A stretch of DNA of 64,000 bases. Source: Prevotella sp. (GTDB lineage: Bacteria; Bacteroidota; Bacteroidia; Bacteroidales; Bacteroidaceae). The first letter of the stretch is position 1; the number at the start of each line of letters is the position of its first letter. Shown here piece after piece: positions 1 through 9,464 of the stretch. The DNA lies in assembly GCA_024688365.1 (NCBI GenBank), contig JAILEG010000014.1:1-64000 (forward strand), written 5' to 3'. The position numbers were made by a program, and so were the translations under genes. The notes beneath the pieces were generated by a model. That model worked only from the letters and a program-made list of their open reading frames with translations, did not search any database and had not been told where the DNA came from.

Positions 1-1
1 T

Positions 2-529
2 ATCCCCATCTGTTTCCCATTGATAGAGCCAGGTGTGGGGATGACCTTCGTAAGTGCCTTCCTCCTTATTCTTTATAAGGTGTGCCTGGTACTTGTAGCG
101 CCCATGATCCTGGCTTATGTCACGAAGCATTTGCCAGTCCTGCACGGTTTCCATCAGTGGGTGACGGGAGTGAAGGACCTCAGCTATTACCTTTGGGGTG
201 GTTCCTTGCTTATCGTGTCAGGGACAACGGTGAAGAACATCGTGCATGCCGATGCTGCTGCCGGCTTTCTCCTTCTGATAGCTGTTTTGGGACTTGTGCT
301 GTGCCTGGTTCAGTTTGCTGTGGGAAGATATATCGGGCACTTCTTCCACAGTACGGTCAATGCAGGGCAGGCATTGGGACAGAAGAACACAGCCTTTGCC
401 ATCTGGATAGCCTATACTTATCTGAATCCACTGTCATCAGTAGGCCCCGGTTGCTACATTCTTTGGCAGAACATTATCAACAGCATAGAGATATGGCGGC
501 ATGAGCATGCCATGCAGCATGAGAAATAA
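2..529 (+). CDS. C-terminal part of a polytopic membrane protein (bile acid:sodium symporter-like), truncated by window start
   Basis: Frame stays open to the window edge (IPICFPLIEPGVG...); multiple hydrophobic segments; NTAFAIWIAYTYLNPLSSVGPGCYILWQN tail typical of bile acid:Na+ symporter-like proteins. Confidence 0.55.
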   Translation: MPICFPLIEPGVGMTFVSAFLLILYKVCLVLVAPMILAYVTKHLPVLHGFHQWVTGVKDLSYYLWGGSLLIVSGTTVKNIVHADAAAGFLLLIAVLGLVLCLVQFAVGRYIGHFFHSTVNAGQALGQKNTAFAIWIAYTYLNPLSSVGPGCYILWQNIINSIEIWRHEHAMQHEK

Positions 530-541
530 AAGAAAATAGAC

Positions 542-1336
542 GTGAAGGAACTTAAGATTGTCATATTAGTATTGTTGTTAGGGATAATACAGGTGTCAAG
601 GGCGCAACGTGCCGATGGCATGTCGGCTCAGATGACGGGGGTGACGGAACCAGATGAGCTGCCAGCCCAGCCTGTAGCACAGGAACCGCTGGCTGAGGCT
701 GAGGAGATGGCGATGGAGGCACTGCCCAGCTCAACGGCGGTGAGACAGGTGGCTGACAGCCGCGATCAGGTTGTCTTGCTCATAGGCGACTCTATGGCTG
801 ATGGGTTAGGCGCGCGTTTCAATGACTATGCCGTGAAGAACGGCTTTGAGTTTCACTCCATTGTATGGTATGGCAGCACGACCCGTGACTGGGCGATAGC
901 CTCTGACTTGCAATATCAGATAGCCCGTGTCCGCCCAACGTTTGTCATCATCAGTTTAGGCACGAATGATTTAGGTTATTATGACTACGGTCGCCGTGAG
1001 GATGCCATCCGCACTATCTTGAGCCGTATAGGTGATATTCCCTACGTATGGATAGGGCCGCTGCCGTGGAATAAGGTAAAGGACCGCACTATTGTCAATG
1101 TGATCCGTGACTGCACAGGTGGGGAGCGATTCTTCGACAGCAGCTCGGTTGTCTGTTCCCGTATTGATGGCATTCATCCCACGCGTCAGGCAGCTGCCAG
1201 CTGGGTTGACGAGATAGCCGAGTGGATGGGTAATCCGGGGCTGACAGCCAATCCTATTGGGCTGGTCAAGCCAGACTATACCACGCGCTTCCGTCATGAC
1301 GAGTTGCATGCCGTTGGCTATCATGGAAGAAGATAA
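542..1336 (+). CDS. SGNH/GDSL-type hydrolase, exported
   Basis: N-terminal signal-like segment; VVLLIGDSMADGLG block I, SLGTNDLGYYD block III, DGIHPT block V. Confidence 0.75.
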   Translation: MKELKIVILVLLLGIIQVSRAQRADGMSAQMTGVTEPDELPAQPVAQEPLAEAEEMAMEALPSSTAVRQVADSRDQVVLLIGDSMADGLGARFNDYAVKNGFEFHSIVWYGSTTRDWAIASDLQYQIARVRPTFVIISLGTNDLGYYDYGRREDAIRTILSRIGDIPYVWIGPLPWNKVKDRTIVNVIRDCTGGERFFDSSSVVCSRIDGIHPTRQAAASWVDEIAEWMGNPGLTANPIGLVKPDYTTRFRHDELHAVGYHGRR

Positions 1337-1560
1337 TTGACGGGCTGCAAAATATTCGTACTATCCCATAGGCTGCCGCCTGGTTGACGGCCGCCAATTG
1401 GGAAAGTATAGCTGCCTGCCCGGTTCTATATGCCTTTGTTGAGATAAAAGAGGAGGTGGTTGAAAAGGAAAAGGACTATTGCGAGGCGAGATGGATTCTG
1501 CCTGGCAATAGCCCTTTAGTGTTTTATAATCTTCGGATGATAGGGGACGCCTTGGATTCG

Positions 1561-3546
1561 TCACACTACTTCCTCCTTGCCAGGTTTTGTGGCAAGGATG
1601 AAGTAGATGATGAGTGCGGCATAGGCAACGAGGGAGAGCAGCTCAGAGAGGTGATTTTCCCACCATGATGTGTAATCAAACTCAATGCCTCCGAACTTCA
1701 GCAAGGCAGAGACAACCCCCATCAGCGCTCCACCGGCAATGAAGCCTGAGGCAATGAGCGTACCTTTGTCGCCACGAGCCTTGTTGAGGACATCATCCTT
1801 TGACCTGGTGGTGACATACCAGTTCATGGCTCCACCTACCAAGAGAGGAATGTTCAACTCTAAGGGAATGAACATGCCGAGGGCAAATGCCAGGGCTGGA
1901 ACCTTGCAACGGTCGAGAACCAAGGCTATGACGGCACCAATGCCGTAGAGAATCCATGGTGCGCCCTGCCCGCTCATGAGTGGCTTGATGACGGCTGCCA
2001 TTGCATTGGCTTGCGGAGCGGCAAGCTTGCCTGAATTGAAACCATAAGTCTTGTCAAGCACAATCATCACGCCTGCAACCGTAGCGGCAGATATAATAGT
2101 GCCGAGGAACTTCCATGTCTCCTGTTTCTCAGGTGTTGTTCCGAGCCAGTAGCCAATCTTAAGGTCAGTTATGAATGAACCGGCCATTGACAGGGCAGTG
2201 CAGACAACTCCACCCATGAGTAGGGCTGCGAGCATTCCGGCATCACCTTTCAGCCCGACAGCCACCATGACGACTGATGCCAGGATAAGCGTCATGAGTG
2301 TCATGCCCGATACAGGGTTGCTTCCAACTATGGCGATGGCATTGGCTGCCACAGTAGTAAAGAGGAAGGCGATGACCGCGACAAGGATGATGGCTACTAC
2401 GGCATGGAGCAGATTGAAGTTCATCACTCCTAAGTAGAAGAAGAGGAAGGTGACGATGAGTGTTGCAATACTGCCGAAGGCGATAATCTTGAAGGAGATG
2501 TCACGCTGCGTGCGGATGACGGTCTCCTGGCTGCCACCCTTGCCTTTCATCTCACGTGCGGCCAGGCCAACGGCACTCTTGATGATGCCCCATGACTTCA
2601 CGATGCCGATAATACCTGACATGGCGATGCCACCGATACCGATGGAACGGGCATAAGCCTTGAAGATGGCCTCGGGTGCCATCTGTCCGACAGCCGTCGT
2701 GATGCTCGGATCCCACTGGTTGAGGACGGTGTCAGGGAAGAGGAGTGCCATGGCGGGTACGATGAGCCACCACACGGCAAGTGAGCCAAGGCAGATGATG
2801 AAGGCATACTTCAGCCCGATGATATAGCCCAGTCCCAGTACTGCCGCGCCAGTGTTGACTTTGAATACAAGCTTTGCCTTGTCGGCAAGGGTCTCGCCGA
2901 AGCCAATCATGCGGCTGGTGACATTCTCGTTCCACCATCCGAATGTGGCAACGATGAAGTCATACAGTCCGCCCACGAGCCCGGCAATGAGCAATGGTTT
3001 CGCCTGGCTTCCACCTTTCTCCCCGCTGACCAGTACCTGTGTCGTTGCTGTAGCCTCAGGGAAAGGGTATTTGCCGTGCTGGTCCTTTACAAAGTACTTG
3101 CGGAAAGGTATCAGGAAGAGGATTCCCAGCACGCCGCCAAGTGCGGCTGCGATGAAAATCTTGAGGAAGTCGGCATGCAAGTCAAGCATGTAAATGGCTG
3201 GCATGACGAAGATGCCGCCTGCAACAACGGCTCCTGAACATGCACCAATACTTTGGATGATGACGTTCTCGCCAAGAGCGTTCTTCCGCTTTGTGGCTGA
3301 TGACACACCGATGGCGATGATGGCAATGGGGATGGCTGCCTCAAATACCTGCCCCACCTTCAGCCCCAGGTAGGCTGCGGCTGCTGAGAAGAGTACCGCC
3401 ATGAGGATACCCCATGTGACAGACCAGGGACTGACCTCACGGTAGGCCTCTTTGGGCGACATGACAGGCTCGTACTCCTCGCCGTCCTTCAACTCTCTGA
3501 AGGCATTTTCAGGGAGTTCAATGTTCTGATTCTCTTTATTTTCCAT
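1561..3546 (-). CDS. OPT family oligopeptide transporter
   Basis: ~660 aa polytopic protein with OPT features (YPFPEATATTQVLVSGEKGG, GSFITDLKIGYWLGTTP). Start placed at MENKENQN because a TAACTTTG -7 box (complement of 3571-3578) overlaps the longer ORF start. Confidence 0.88.
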   Translation of the reverse strand: MENKENQNIELPENAFRELKDGEEYEPVMSPKEAYREVSPWSVTWGILMAVLFSAAAAYLGLKVGQVFEAAIPIAIIAIGVSSATKRKNALGENVIIQSIGACSGAVVAGGIFVMPAIYMLDLHADFLKIFIAAALGGVLGILFLIPFRKYFVKDQHGKYPFPEATATTQVLVSGEKGGSQAKPLLIAGLVGGLYDFIVATFGWWNENVTSRMIGFGETLADKAKLVFKVNTGAAVLGLGYIIGLKYAFIICLGSLAVWWLIVPAMALLFPDTVLNQWDPSITTAVGQMAPEAIFKAYARSIGIGGIAMSGIIGIVKSWGIIKSAVGLAAREMKGKGGSQETVIRTQRDISFKIIAFGSIATLIVTFLFFYLGVMNFNLLHAVVAIILVAVIAFLFTTVAANAIAIVGSNPVSGMTLMTLILASVVMVAVGLKGDAGMLAALLMGGVVCTALSMAGSFITDLKIGYWLGTTPEKQETWKFLGTIISAATVAGVMIVLDKTYGFNSGKLAAPQANAMAAVIKPLMSGQGAPWILYGIGAVIALVLDRCKVPALAFALGMFIPLELNIPLLVGGAMNWYVTTRSKDDVLNKARGDKGTLIASGFIAGGALMGVVSALLKFGGIEFDYTSWWENHLSELLSLVAYAALIIYFILATKPGKEEVV

Positions 3547-3631
3547 TTGTTTGATAGTATTATTTGCTTGCAAAGTTAAATAAAAAACATTTATTCGGTG
3601 TCAGTTGCACGCAAAATGTTACCTTTGCCGT

Positions 3632-4312
3632 ATGAAAGAGATAGAACCAATCGCAATCTTCCGCTCTCCGTTGACATCAAAGTTCGGTATACCCCGGCAG
3701 AGCGGGCTGGCAGAGAACCTTATCGGGCATGTTGTCTTTGAGCCGAGATACCAGCGGGAGGAGGCTCTCCGTGGGCTCGATGATTTTGATTATCTGTGGT
3801 TGATATGGGGATTCTCCGCCAACAGGCGGTCTGCTGCTGATACCGATGGGGGAGAGAAACTTACCGTCCGTCCGCCCCGTCTTGGGGGAAATGAGCGGCT
3901 GGGGGTGTTTGCCACTCGGTCGCCTTTCCGTCCTAATGGGTTGGGACTTTCCTCCGTGCGGATAAAGCGGATAACGGCAGAGAGCATAGAGGTGATGGGT
4001 GCTGACTTGATGGATGGCACACCCATATATGATGTGAAACCTTATATCCCCTATGTTGACAGCCATCCCGATGCGAAGGCTGGCTTCACGGATAAGAAAG
4101 CATGGAGAAACCTGTCAGTGCTGATTCCTGAAAGTCTTGCCAGGTGTTTTAGCGAGGATGAACTGAGGGCGCTGAGAGAAGTGCTGGAGCAAGATCCACG
4201 TCCGCAGTACCAGCACGATGCCGGACGTGTCTATGGTATGCCTTTCGCAGGCAAGGATGTGAGGTTTAAGGTTGTTGATGATGTGTTGACGGTTATTGGG
4301 ATACAGCAATAG
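3632..4312 (+). CDS. trmO: tRNA (N6-threonylcarbamoyladenosine(37)-N6)-methyltransferase TrmO (TsaA-like)
   Basis: IAIFRSPLTSKFGIPRQSGL, PRLGGNERLGVFATRSPFRPNGLGLSSV, DGTPIYDVKPYIPYVD motifs of the TsaA/TrmO fold. Confidence 0.9.
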   Translation: MKEIEPIAIFRSPLTSKFGIPRQSGLAENLIGHVVFEPRYQREEALRGLDDFDYLWLIWGFSANRRSAADTDGGEKLTVRPPRLGGNERLGVFATRSPFRPNGLGLSSVRIKRITAESIEVMGADLMDGTPIYDVKPYIPYVDSHPDAKAGFTDKKAWRNLSVLIPESLARCFSEDELRALREVLEQDPRPQYQHDAGRVYGMPFAGKDVRFKVVDDVLTVIGIQQ

Positions 4313-4339
4313 ATGCCACAAGCAATAGTGGTGATTCTG

Positions 4340-4654
4340 TTAAAGATAATGTCTCCATGCAAATGGGTGCCGATGGGAAAGGTAGTCAGGGTTATCCATG
4401 TTCCGATAGGCTTCCCGCTCAAATGAGATGTTCAAGTAGGCGCGTCCTTTGCGGGGAAGGCGTATAAACCACTCTGTCACGTACCACAGATAGAAAGGCA
4501 GTATGAGCATTTCCAGCATCTGGCGAGTGTGGATGCGCTCGTGGTTGATGATGGCTGGTGTCAGCTCAACTTCAGGATGCACAAAAAGAAGCCCAAGAAT
4601 ATTGATGGCTTCATAGTTCTTGGGCGGTAGGTACCGTGTCCGGATAATTCTCAT
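4340..4654 (-). CDS. conserved hypothetical protein with HERIH peptidase-like motif
   Basis: 104-aa ORF; INHERIHTRQMLEMLILPFYLWYVTEW resembles short Bacteroidales M56-like/DUF proteins. Confidence 0.6.
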   Translation of the reverse strand: MRIIRTRYLPPKNYEAINILGLLFVHPEVELTPAIINHERIHTRQMLEMLILPFYLWYVTEWFIRLPRKGRAYLNISFEREAYRNMDNPDYLSHRHPFAWRHYL

Positions 4655-5172
4655 TATTCAGTCTCTATCGGTTCTGTGTGTGGTTTGGGAGCTACTGGTG
4701 CCAGTTGTGAGGATGTCGGGTCGCTGGAAGAACTGCTTGTTGATGTCTCCTCGCTGCGTTCCTGCTCATCGGAAGGGGCGGAGGAAACCTCGCCCTCGTT
4801 GGACTTGTGGCGTACACGATGGTGTCTTCGGATGCTGTTGAATACCTTTTCGGCCTGTTCTTCTTCTTGAATGTCAATGGAATCCTTTGCGGTTGTATCC
4901 TTGACGATAGTGTCAAACTTGGCTTTGTAATTCTCAGCTAAGTTGGAATCAGGCTCAATGGCTGTCTGGGTGTATTCTGGGTCGTTCTTATGATTACTGT
5001 AGTAAAGGAAACCAAAGGCTACAAGGAAGATGGTGCCAATGATGATGAATATGACCAGTCCGCGTCCTAACGTTGGCTCATCATCATTGCTGTCAGGGCG
5101 CAACGGTGTGCCACAGTTGGGACAATACTGCTCACTCTCATCAACCTCAGTGTTACATTCCGGACATTTCAT
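4654..5172 (-). CDS. zinc-ribbon domain membrane protein
   Basis: MKCPECNTEVDESEQYCPNCGTPLRP zinc ribbon followed by one TM segment; the annotated ORF is longer but starts upstream of the likely start MKCPEC. Confidence 0.75.
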   Translation of the reverse strand: MKCPECNTEVDESEQYCPNCGTPLRPDSNDDEPTLGRGLVIFIIIGTIFLVAFGFLYYSNHKNDPEYTQTAIEPDSNLAENYKAKFDTIVKDTTAKDSIDIQEEEQAEKVFNSIRRHHRVRHKSNEGEVSSAPSDEQERSEETSTSSSSSDPTSSQLAPVAPKPHTEPIETE

Positions 5173-5313
5173 ACTCTTCGTGTTCTTTTGTTTTGTGCTG
5201 GCAAAGGTAAAGGAAAAGAAAGAGATGGCAAAACGATTTGGCTTTTTATTCATATCTTTTTTGTAACTTTGCACACTATATTTGAATAGGTAACAATCAT
5301 TTAAGGAAAGATA

Positions 5314-5766
5314 ATGAAGAAATATTTACTGACACTCGCTGTGTTTTTCCTCACTTTGGCTGCAGGCGCACAGCGGACGGTTGACGGCATCCAGGTTATG
5401 ATACCCCGTCAACAGGCTATGCAATCGCTGGTCAGCAGGTTTGGTGAGCCTGTCTCGGAAGTTGGAGATAAAGTAGTTTTCAATAATGTGTTGTTTAATG
5501 GTGAACAGTTCTCCGAAGCCAACTTTTTCTTTGATGGGAAGGACAGGCTGCACCTGATCCGGCTGAAGAACAACTGTGGTAGTCATGCGAAAGCTGTAGA
5601 GCGGATGGATGACCTGTGGAAGAAGTATGGTGAGCTGTACAGTACGACTGAGGGCATGAACCATGAGGATGGGAAGTTCGTTGTTGGTTATGACAAGGAT
5701 GGCACACGTCTGTTTACAATAGCCACTTTCAGGAATCGCTGTGACCTGTCGTTCGGTCCTTTCTGA
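5314..5766 (+). CDS. secreted hypothetical protein
   Basis: Clear signal peptide MKKYLLTLAVFFLTLAAGAQ; TAACTTTG -7 box about 50 nt upstream. Confidence 0.65.
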   Translation: MKKYLLTLAVFFLTLAAGAQRTVDGIQVMIPRQQAMQSLVSRFGEPVSEVGDKVVFNNVLFNGEQFSEANFFFDGKDRLHLIRLKNNCGSHAKAVERMDDLWKKYGELYSTTEGMNHEDGKFVVGYDKDGTRLFTIATFRNRCDLSFGPF

Positions 5767-5853
5767 TGTTCTTTTAGGTTATGGCTCATGTGCAATCGGA
5801 TAGGTAAATGTGATAATGGATGTGGCTTTTGTCATGGATTGAGCAATATTAAG

Positions 5854-6453
5854 ATGATGAAGAAAGCAGTTGTTTTAGTGTGTTTCCTTGCTTGTTGGCT
5901 TGGAGTCTCTGCGCAGGACATGCGGCAGATATGGATAGATATGCCTGACAGCATCGTACCCTATCTTAATAAAAGCCTGAGAACGGAACTGGCTGATTAT
6001 GCCAATATGAAGGTGAAGGCTGAGGTGAAGAATCTCCTGGGTGACACGACTCGGATAGAAAAACTGACGGACAGCTATCTGTCGGTTACTCTTAATGGGA
6101 GCAGCTGCCTGGAAATAAGGATTCTTGATAAGTCGGCCGTGGCTTTGGTCCAGACTTGGAAAGGACCGGAGGCAGAGAGTAGACTAAGCGTATACAGCCT
6201 GGCATGGGAACAGCTTCCTGTTACGATTGACGGAAGGATTAATATAGTGAGGCCCGACTCTGTGGATCAAAAGGAATACGATGACCTTAGGCTGTTAATG
6301 AAACCTTACCTGACTGAGCTGCATCTGTCCGCAGATGACAATTCTCTTTCGATAAATTACAATTTCCCATTACTCTCCATGAAAGAGAGAGGAAGGGTCG
6401 CCATCTTGCTGAAACCGAGAACTCTGAGATGGACAGGTAAGGCTTTTCGTTAG
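5854..6453 (+). CDS. DUF3256 family protein
   Basis: Signal peptide then QDMRQIWIDMPDSIVPYLNKSLRTEL...LLGDTTRIEKLTDSYLSVTLN, typical of this Bacteroidales family. Confidence 0.7.
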   Translation: MMKKAVVLVCFLACWLGVSAQDMRQIWIDMPDSIVPYLNKSLRTELADYANMKVKAEVKNLLGDTTRIEKLTDSYLSVTLNGSSCLEIRILDKSAVALVQTWKGPEAESRLSVYSLAWEQLPVTIDGRINIVRPDSVDQKEYDDLRLLMKPYLTELHLSADDNSLSINYNFPLLSMKERGRVAILLKPRTLRWTGKAFR

Positions 6454-6525
6454 GAAAAGTGATTTTACATTTGGTGGTTTCTGATAAATTCTGTACTTTT
6501 GCGGTAAACTATAATAACTAAAAAC

Positions 6526-7788
6526 ATGAATTTAAAGGTACGTTTAGCGTTGATGAACTTCTTGGAGTTCGCCGTGTGGGGAGCTTATCTGACCTCAATG
6601 GGTCGTTACCTCGGGAATATTGGTATAGGCTCGGAGATAGGCTTGTTTTATTCAATGCAGGGGTTTGTCTCAATCTTCATGCCTGCGTTGATGGGAATTG
6701 TAGCTGACCGTTGGATACCAGCCCAGCGGTTGTTAGGGCTTTGCCATTTGGTTGCAGGTCTGTTTATGTTTGGGACAGCAGCTTATGGGCTTAGTGCCGG
6801 GACACATGCCGAGTTTCCCATCATATTCGGGCTTTATTCGGTCTCTGTTGGCTTCTATATGCCTACACTGGCACTTGCCAATTCCGTTGCTTATTCCGCT
6901 TTAAGTGCCGCTGGAATGGATACTGTCAAGGATTTCCCTCCTATCCGGGTCTTCGGAACCATTGGGTTCATTCTGACCATGTGGCTTGTTGACCTTTTGG
7001 GGTTCCAAAGCAACCAGAACCAGTTTGTCACTTCTGGTGTCGTAAGTATAATCCTCTTCCTGTACACTTTCACTTTACCAAAGTGTGAGGTCAGCAAGGG
7101 GGGAGAGCAAAAGAGCCTTATTGACGCATTGGGATTGCGTGCCTTTACGCTGTTCAGGCAGAAGAAGATGGCTATCTTCTTTGTTTTCTCCATGCTTTTA
7201 GGTGTGAGCTTACAGATAACCAACAGCTTTGCCAACCCCTTTCTCTTCAGCTTTGGCGCACAACCAGAGTTCGCAGATGCTTTTGGAGTGCAGCATGCCA
7301 ATATCCTGATCAGTCTTTCACAGGTCAGTGAGACCTGCTGTATCCTTCTGATTCCTTTCTTTATGAAGAACTACGGTATCAAGAACGTGATGCTGATAGC
7401 CATGTTTGCATGGGTGTTGCGTTTTGGACTGTTCGGCTTGGGCGACCCAGGTTTTCCTGGTGTGTTGCTGTTTATCCTGTCAATGATCATCTATGGCGTA
7501 GCCTTTGATTTCTTCAATATATCCGGTTCATTGTTTGTGGATAAGAGTACGGAGCCTGCTCTCCGCTCGTCTGCACAGGGATTGTTTATGTTGATGACCA
7601 ATGGTGTTGGTGCCTCAATAGGCACTTTGGCGGCCCAGGCCATCATCAATGCTTACACACATCCTCAGAAGTTTGGTGCTGACACGTTGACGGTTGGTGA
7701 CTGGCAGTCCTGTTGGTTCATCTTTGCTGGTTATGCGCTTGTAGTTGGAATTTGCTTCGTTTTGATTTTCCGTCCGAAAAAGGCTTAA
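6526..7788 (+). CDS. MFS nucleoside:H+ symporter (NupG/XapB-like)
   Basis: MNLKVRLALMNFLEFAVWGAYLTSMGRYL...GIVADRWIPAQRLLGLCHL; 12-TM pattern. Confidence 0.85.
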   Translation: MNLKVRLALMNFLEFAVWGAYLTSMGRYLGNIGIGSEIGLFYSMQGFVSIFMPALMGIVADRWIPAQRLLGLCHLVAGLFMFGTAAYGLSAGTHAEFPIIFGLYSVSVGFYMPTLALANSVAYSALSAAGMDTVKDFPPIRVFGTIGFILTMWLVDLLGFQSNQNQFVTSGVVSIILFLYTFTLPKCEVSKGGEQKSLIDALGLRAFTLFRQKKMAIFFVFSMLLGVSLQITNSFANPFLFSFGAQPEFADAFGVQHANILISLSQVSETCCILLIPFFMKNYGIKNVMLIAMFAWVLRFGLFGLGDPGFPGVLLFILSMIIYGVAFDFFNISGSLFVDKSTEPALRSSAQGLFMLMTNGVGASIGTLAAQAIINAYTHPQKFGADTLTVGDWQSCWFIFAGYALVVGICFVLIFRPKKA

Positions 7789-7801
7789 GAGTGACCGTCA
7801 G

Positions 7802-8359
7802 ATGAGTAAGGTGCAGCTGGTTTATGTAGGTATATCTGAGATTGTGGGAGGCCCGGAGTTAGGGCTCCTTGTTTTGTCAAACCTGTCACACACAAGGCAG
7901 ATAGCCATTGTGTGTGACAGTCACATGGAGTATGAGCTGGGACTGCGGTCTGATAATCTGCCAGTCACAGCCAGTTTCTTGCCTGAGGTTCTCTGCCGCG
8001 TCAATCCTCTGATGACGAGTGCCCATTATGAAATCCTTTTCAATTCAATCACGGATGGCCAGTATAAGGCTCTTTTAGTCTCCAAAGATGACTTGAGCCT
8101 AACTCCGATGCGTGCCTCTGATGCAATCCTGCTGGCTCAGGTAGCAAAGTTGGAAATCTTTATGGAGGAGCATCTCTTCCAGCGGCAGAGCGTCCGTAAT
8201 GATACAGGAAAGAACAAGATGGCATTGCCTGTCAATGCGTTGAGTGTTGACATGCTGCGTCATGCGCTGGACAGAGCCATAGAAGATGAGAACTACGAGC
8301 TGGCATCTACGCTGAGGGACGAGATTAAAAAGCGTGAAAAGGGCAAAAGTGCCGACTGA
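7802..8359 (+). CDS. bifunctional nuclease (DUF151/BFN) domain protein with C-terminal UVR motif
   Basis: RASDAILLAQVAKLEIFMEEHLF (BFN domain); LDRAIEDENYELASTLRDEIKKRE matches the UvrB/UvrC motif pattern. Confidence 0.85.
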   Translation: MSKVQLVYVGISEIVGGPELGLLVLSNLSHTRQIAIVCDSHMEYELGLRSDNLPVTASFLPEVLCRVNPLMTSAHYEILFNSITDGQYKALLVSKDDLSLTPMRASDAILLAQVAKLEIFMEEHLFQRQSVRNDTGKNKMALPVNALSVDMLRHALDRAIEDENYELASTLRDEIKKREKGKSAD

Positions 8360-8404
8360 TATGCGTCTCTTATCACATTCTTTTGCCTCAATATAAAGCA
8401 GATA

Positions 8405-9133
8405 ATGAAAGAAGCAAGATATTTTTATGTTCCTAATGCAGCCACTGAGACGGAACTCCCAACCGAAGAGGCAGTCCATGCCTTGCGTGTCCTTCGGCTG
8501 AAGGCTGGTGACGAGATGTATCTCATGGATGGCAAAGGTTTCTTTTTCAGGGCTGAGGTGATGATGACGACATCCAAGAAATGTGTCTATTCCATCAAGG
8601 ATACACTTCCCCAAGAGCTTTCGTGGCGCGGGAAGATACATCTTGCCATAGCTCCGACTAAAGACATTGGACGCATGGAATGGATGGTGGAGAAAGCCAC
8701 GGAGGTTGGTTTTGATGTGCTAAGCTTTCTCGATTGCAAGTTCTCTGAACGTAAGACGTTGCGGGCTGACCGAATAGAGAAAATCATAGTGTCGGCCGTT
8801 AAGCAGAGCAGGAAGGGGTGGAAGCCTTCCGTCTGCCCAATGATACCTTTCCGTGATTTCATAGAGGACTGTTCCTGCGAAGGGCGGAAATACATCTGCC
8901 ATTGTTATCCTGAAATTCCGCGGGCAGACTTCTTTATGACCGTCAATGACCATTCGCCCTTAGGGGATGATATTACTGTGCTGATTGGCCCGGAGGGAGA
9001 CTTCTCTATTGATGAAGTGCGTCTGGCTATGGAGCATGGATTTGAGAGTGTAACATTAGGCAGTAGTCGTCTTCGTACTGAGACGGCAGGGCTTAGCGCA
9101 GTGATGATGGCGCATCTTGCCCGAAGAAAATAA
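8405..9133 (+). CDS. rsmE: 16S rRNA (uracil(1498)-N(3))-methyltransferase RsmE
   Basis: HALRVLRLKAGDEMYLMDGKG, IGPEGDFSIDEVRLA, LGSSRLRTETAGLSAV motifs. Confidence 0.92.
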   Translation: MKEARYFYVPNAATETELPTEEAVHALRVLRLKAGDEMYLMDGKGFFFRAEVMMTTSKKCVYSIKDTLPQELSWRGKIHLAIAPTKDIGRMEWMVEKATEVGFDVLSFLDCKFSERKTLRADRIEKIIVSAVKQSRKGWKPSVCPMIPFRDFIEDCSCEGRKYICHCYPEIPRADFFMTVNDHSPLGDDITVLIGPEGDFSIDEVRLAMEHGFESVTLGSSRLRTETAGLSAVMMAHLARRK

Positions 9134-9464
9134 TCTTTCTTTGTTTTAAGGCTGGACGGTCAATTGATTGGTGTGTCCTCCTTGTCTTACGCTTCTCCCT
9201 TGTGTGGGCAAGCCAATCAGGGCCTTTCTATTAATAAAGGAGTCCCTCTGCATACATCGGTCTGTGAGTGGTCGTTTGCAGGATAAAGGGGCAGGTGAGA
9301 TAGAAAAAAAGCTTGGGCAGCTGTCATTTATTTAGAAGGTATATACATTAATCCTGTTCTTGCCTGTTTTTTCATGTTTTTGTAACCTAAGTTTGGTCTT
9401 TTTTACTTATATTTGCAGCATAAAATATAAATAACGTTATTATTTCATTTAATTTTAGGTAACT

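Noticed and set aside
1384-1668. 94-aa plus ORF overlapping the OPT gene end
   Set aside because: Mostly intergenic, atypical composition, overlaps the 3' end of a well-supported gene.
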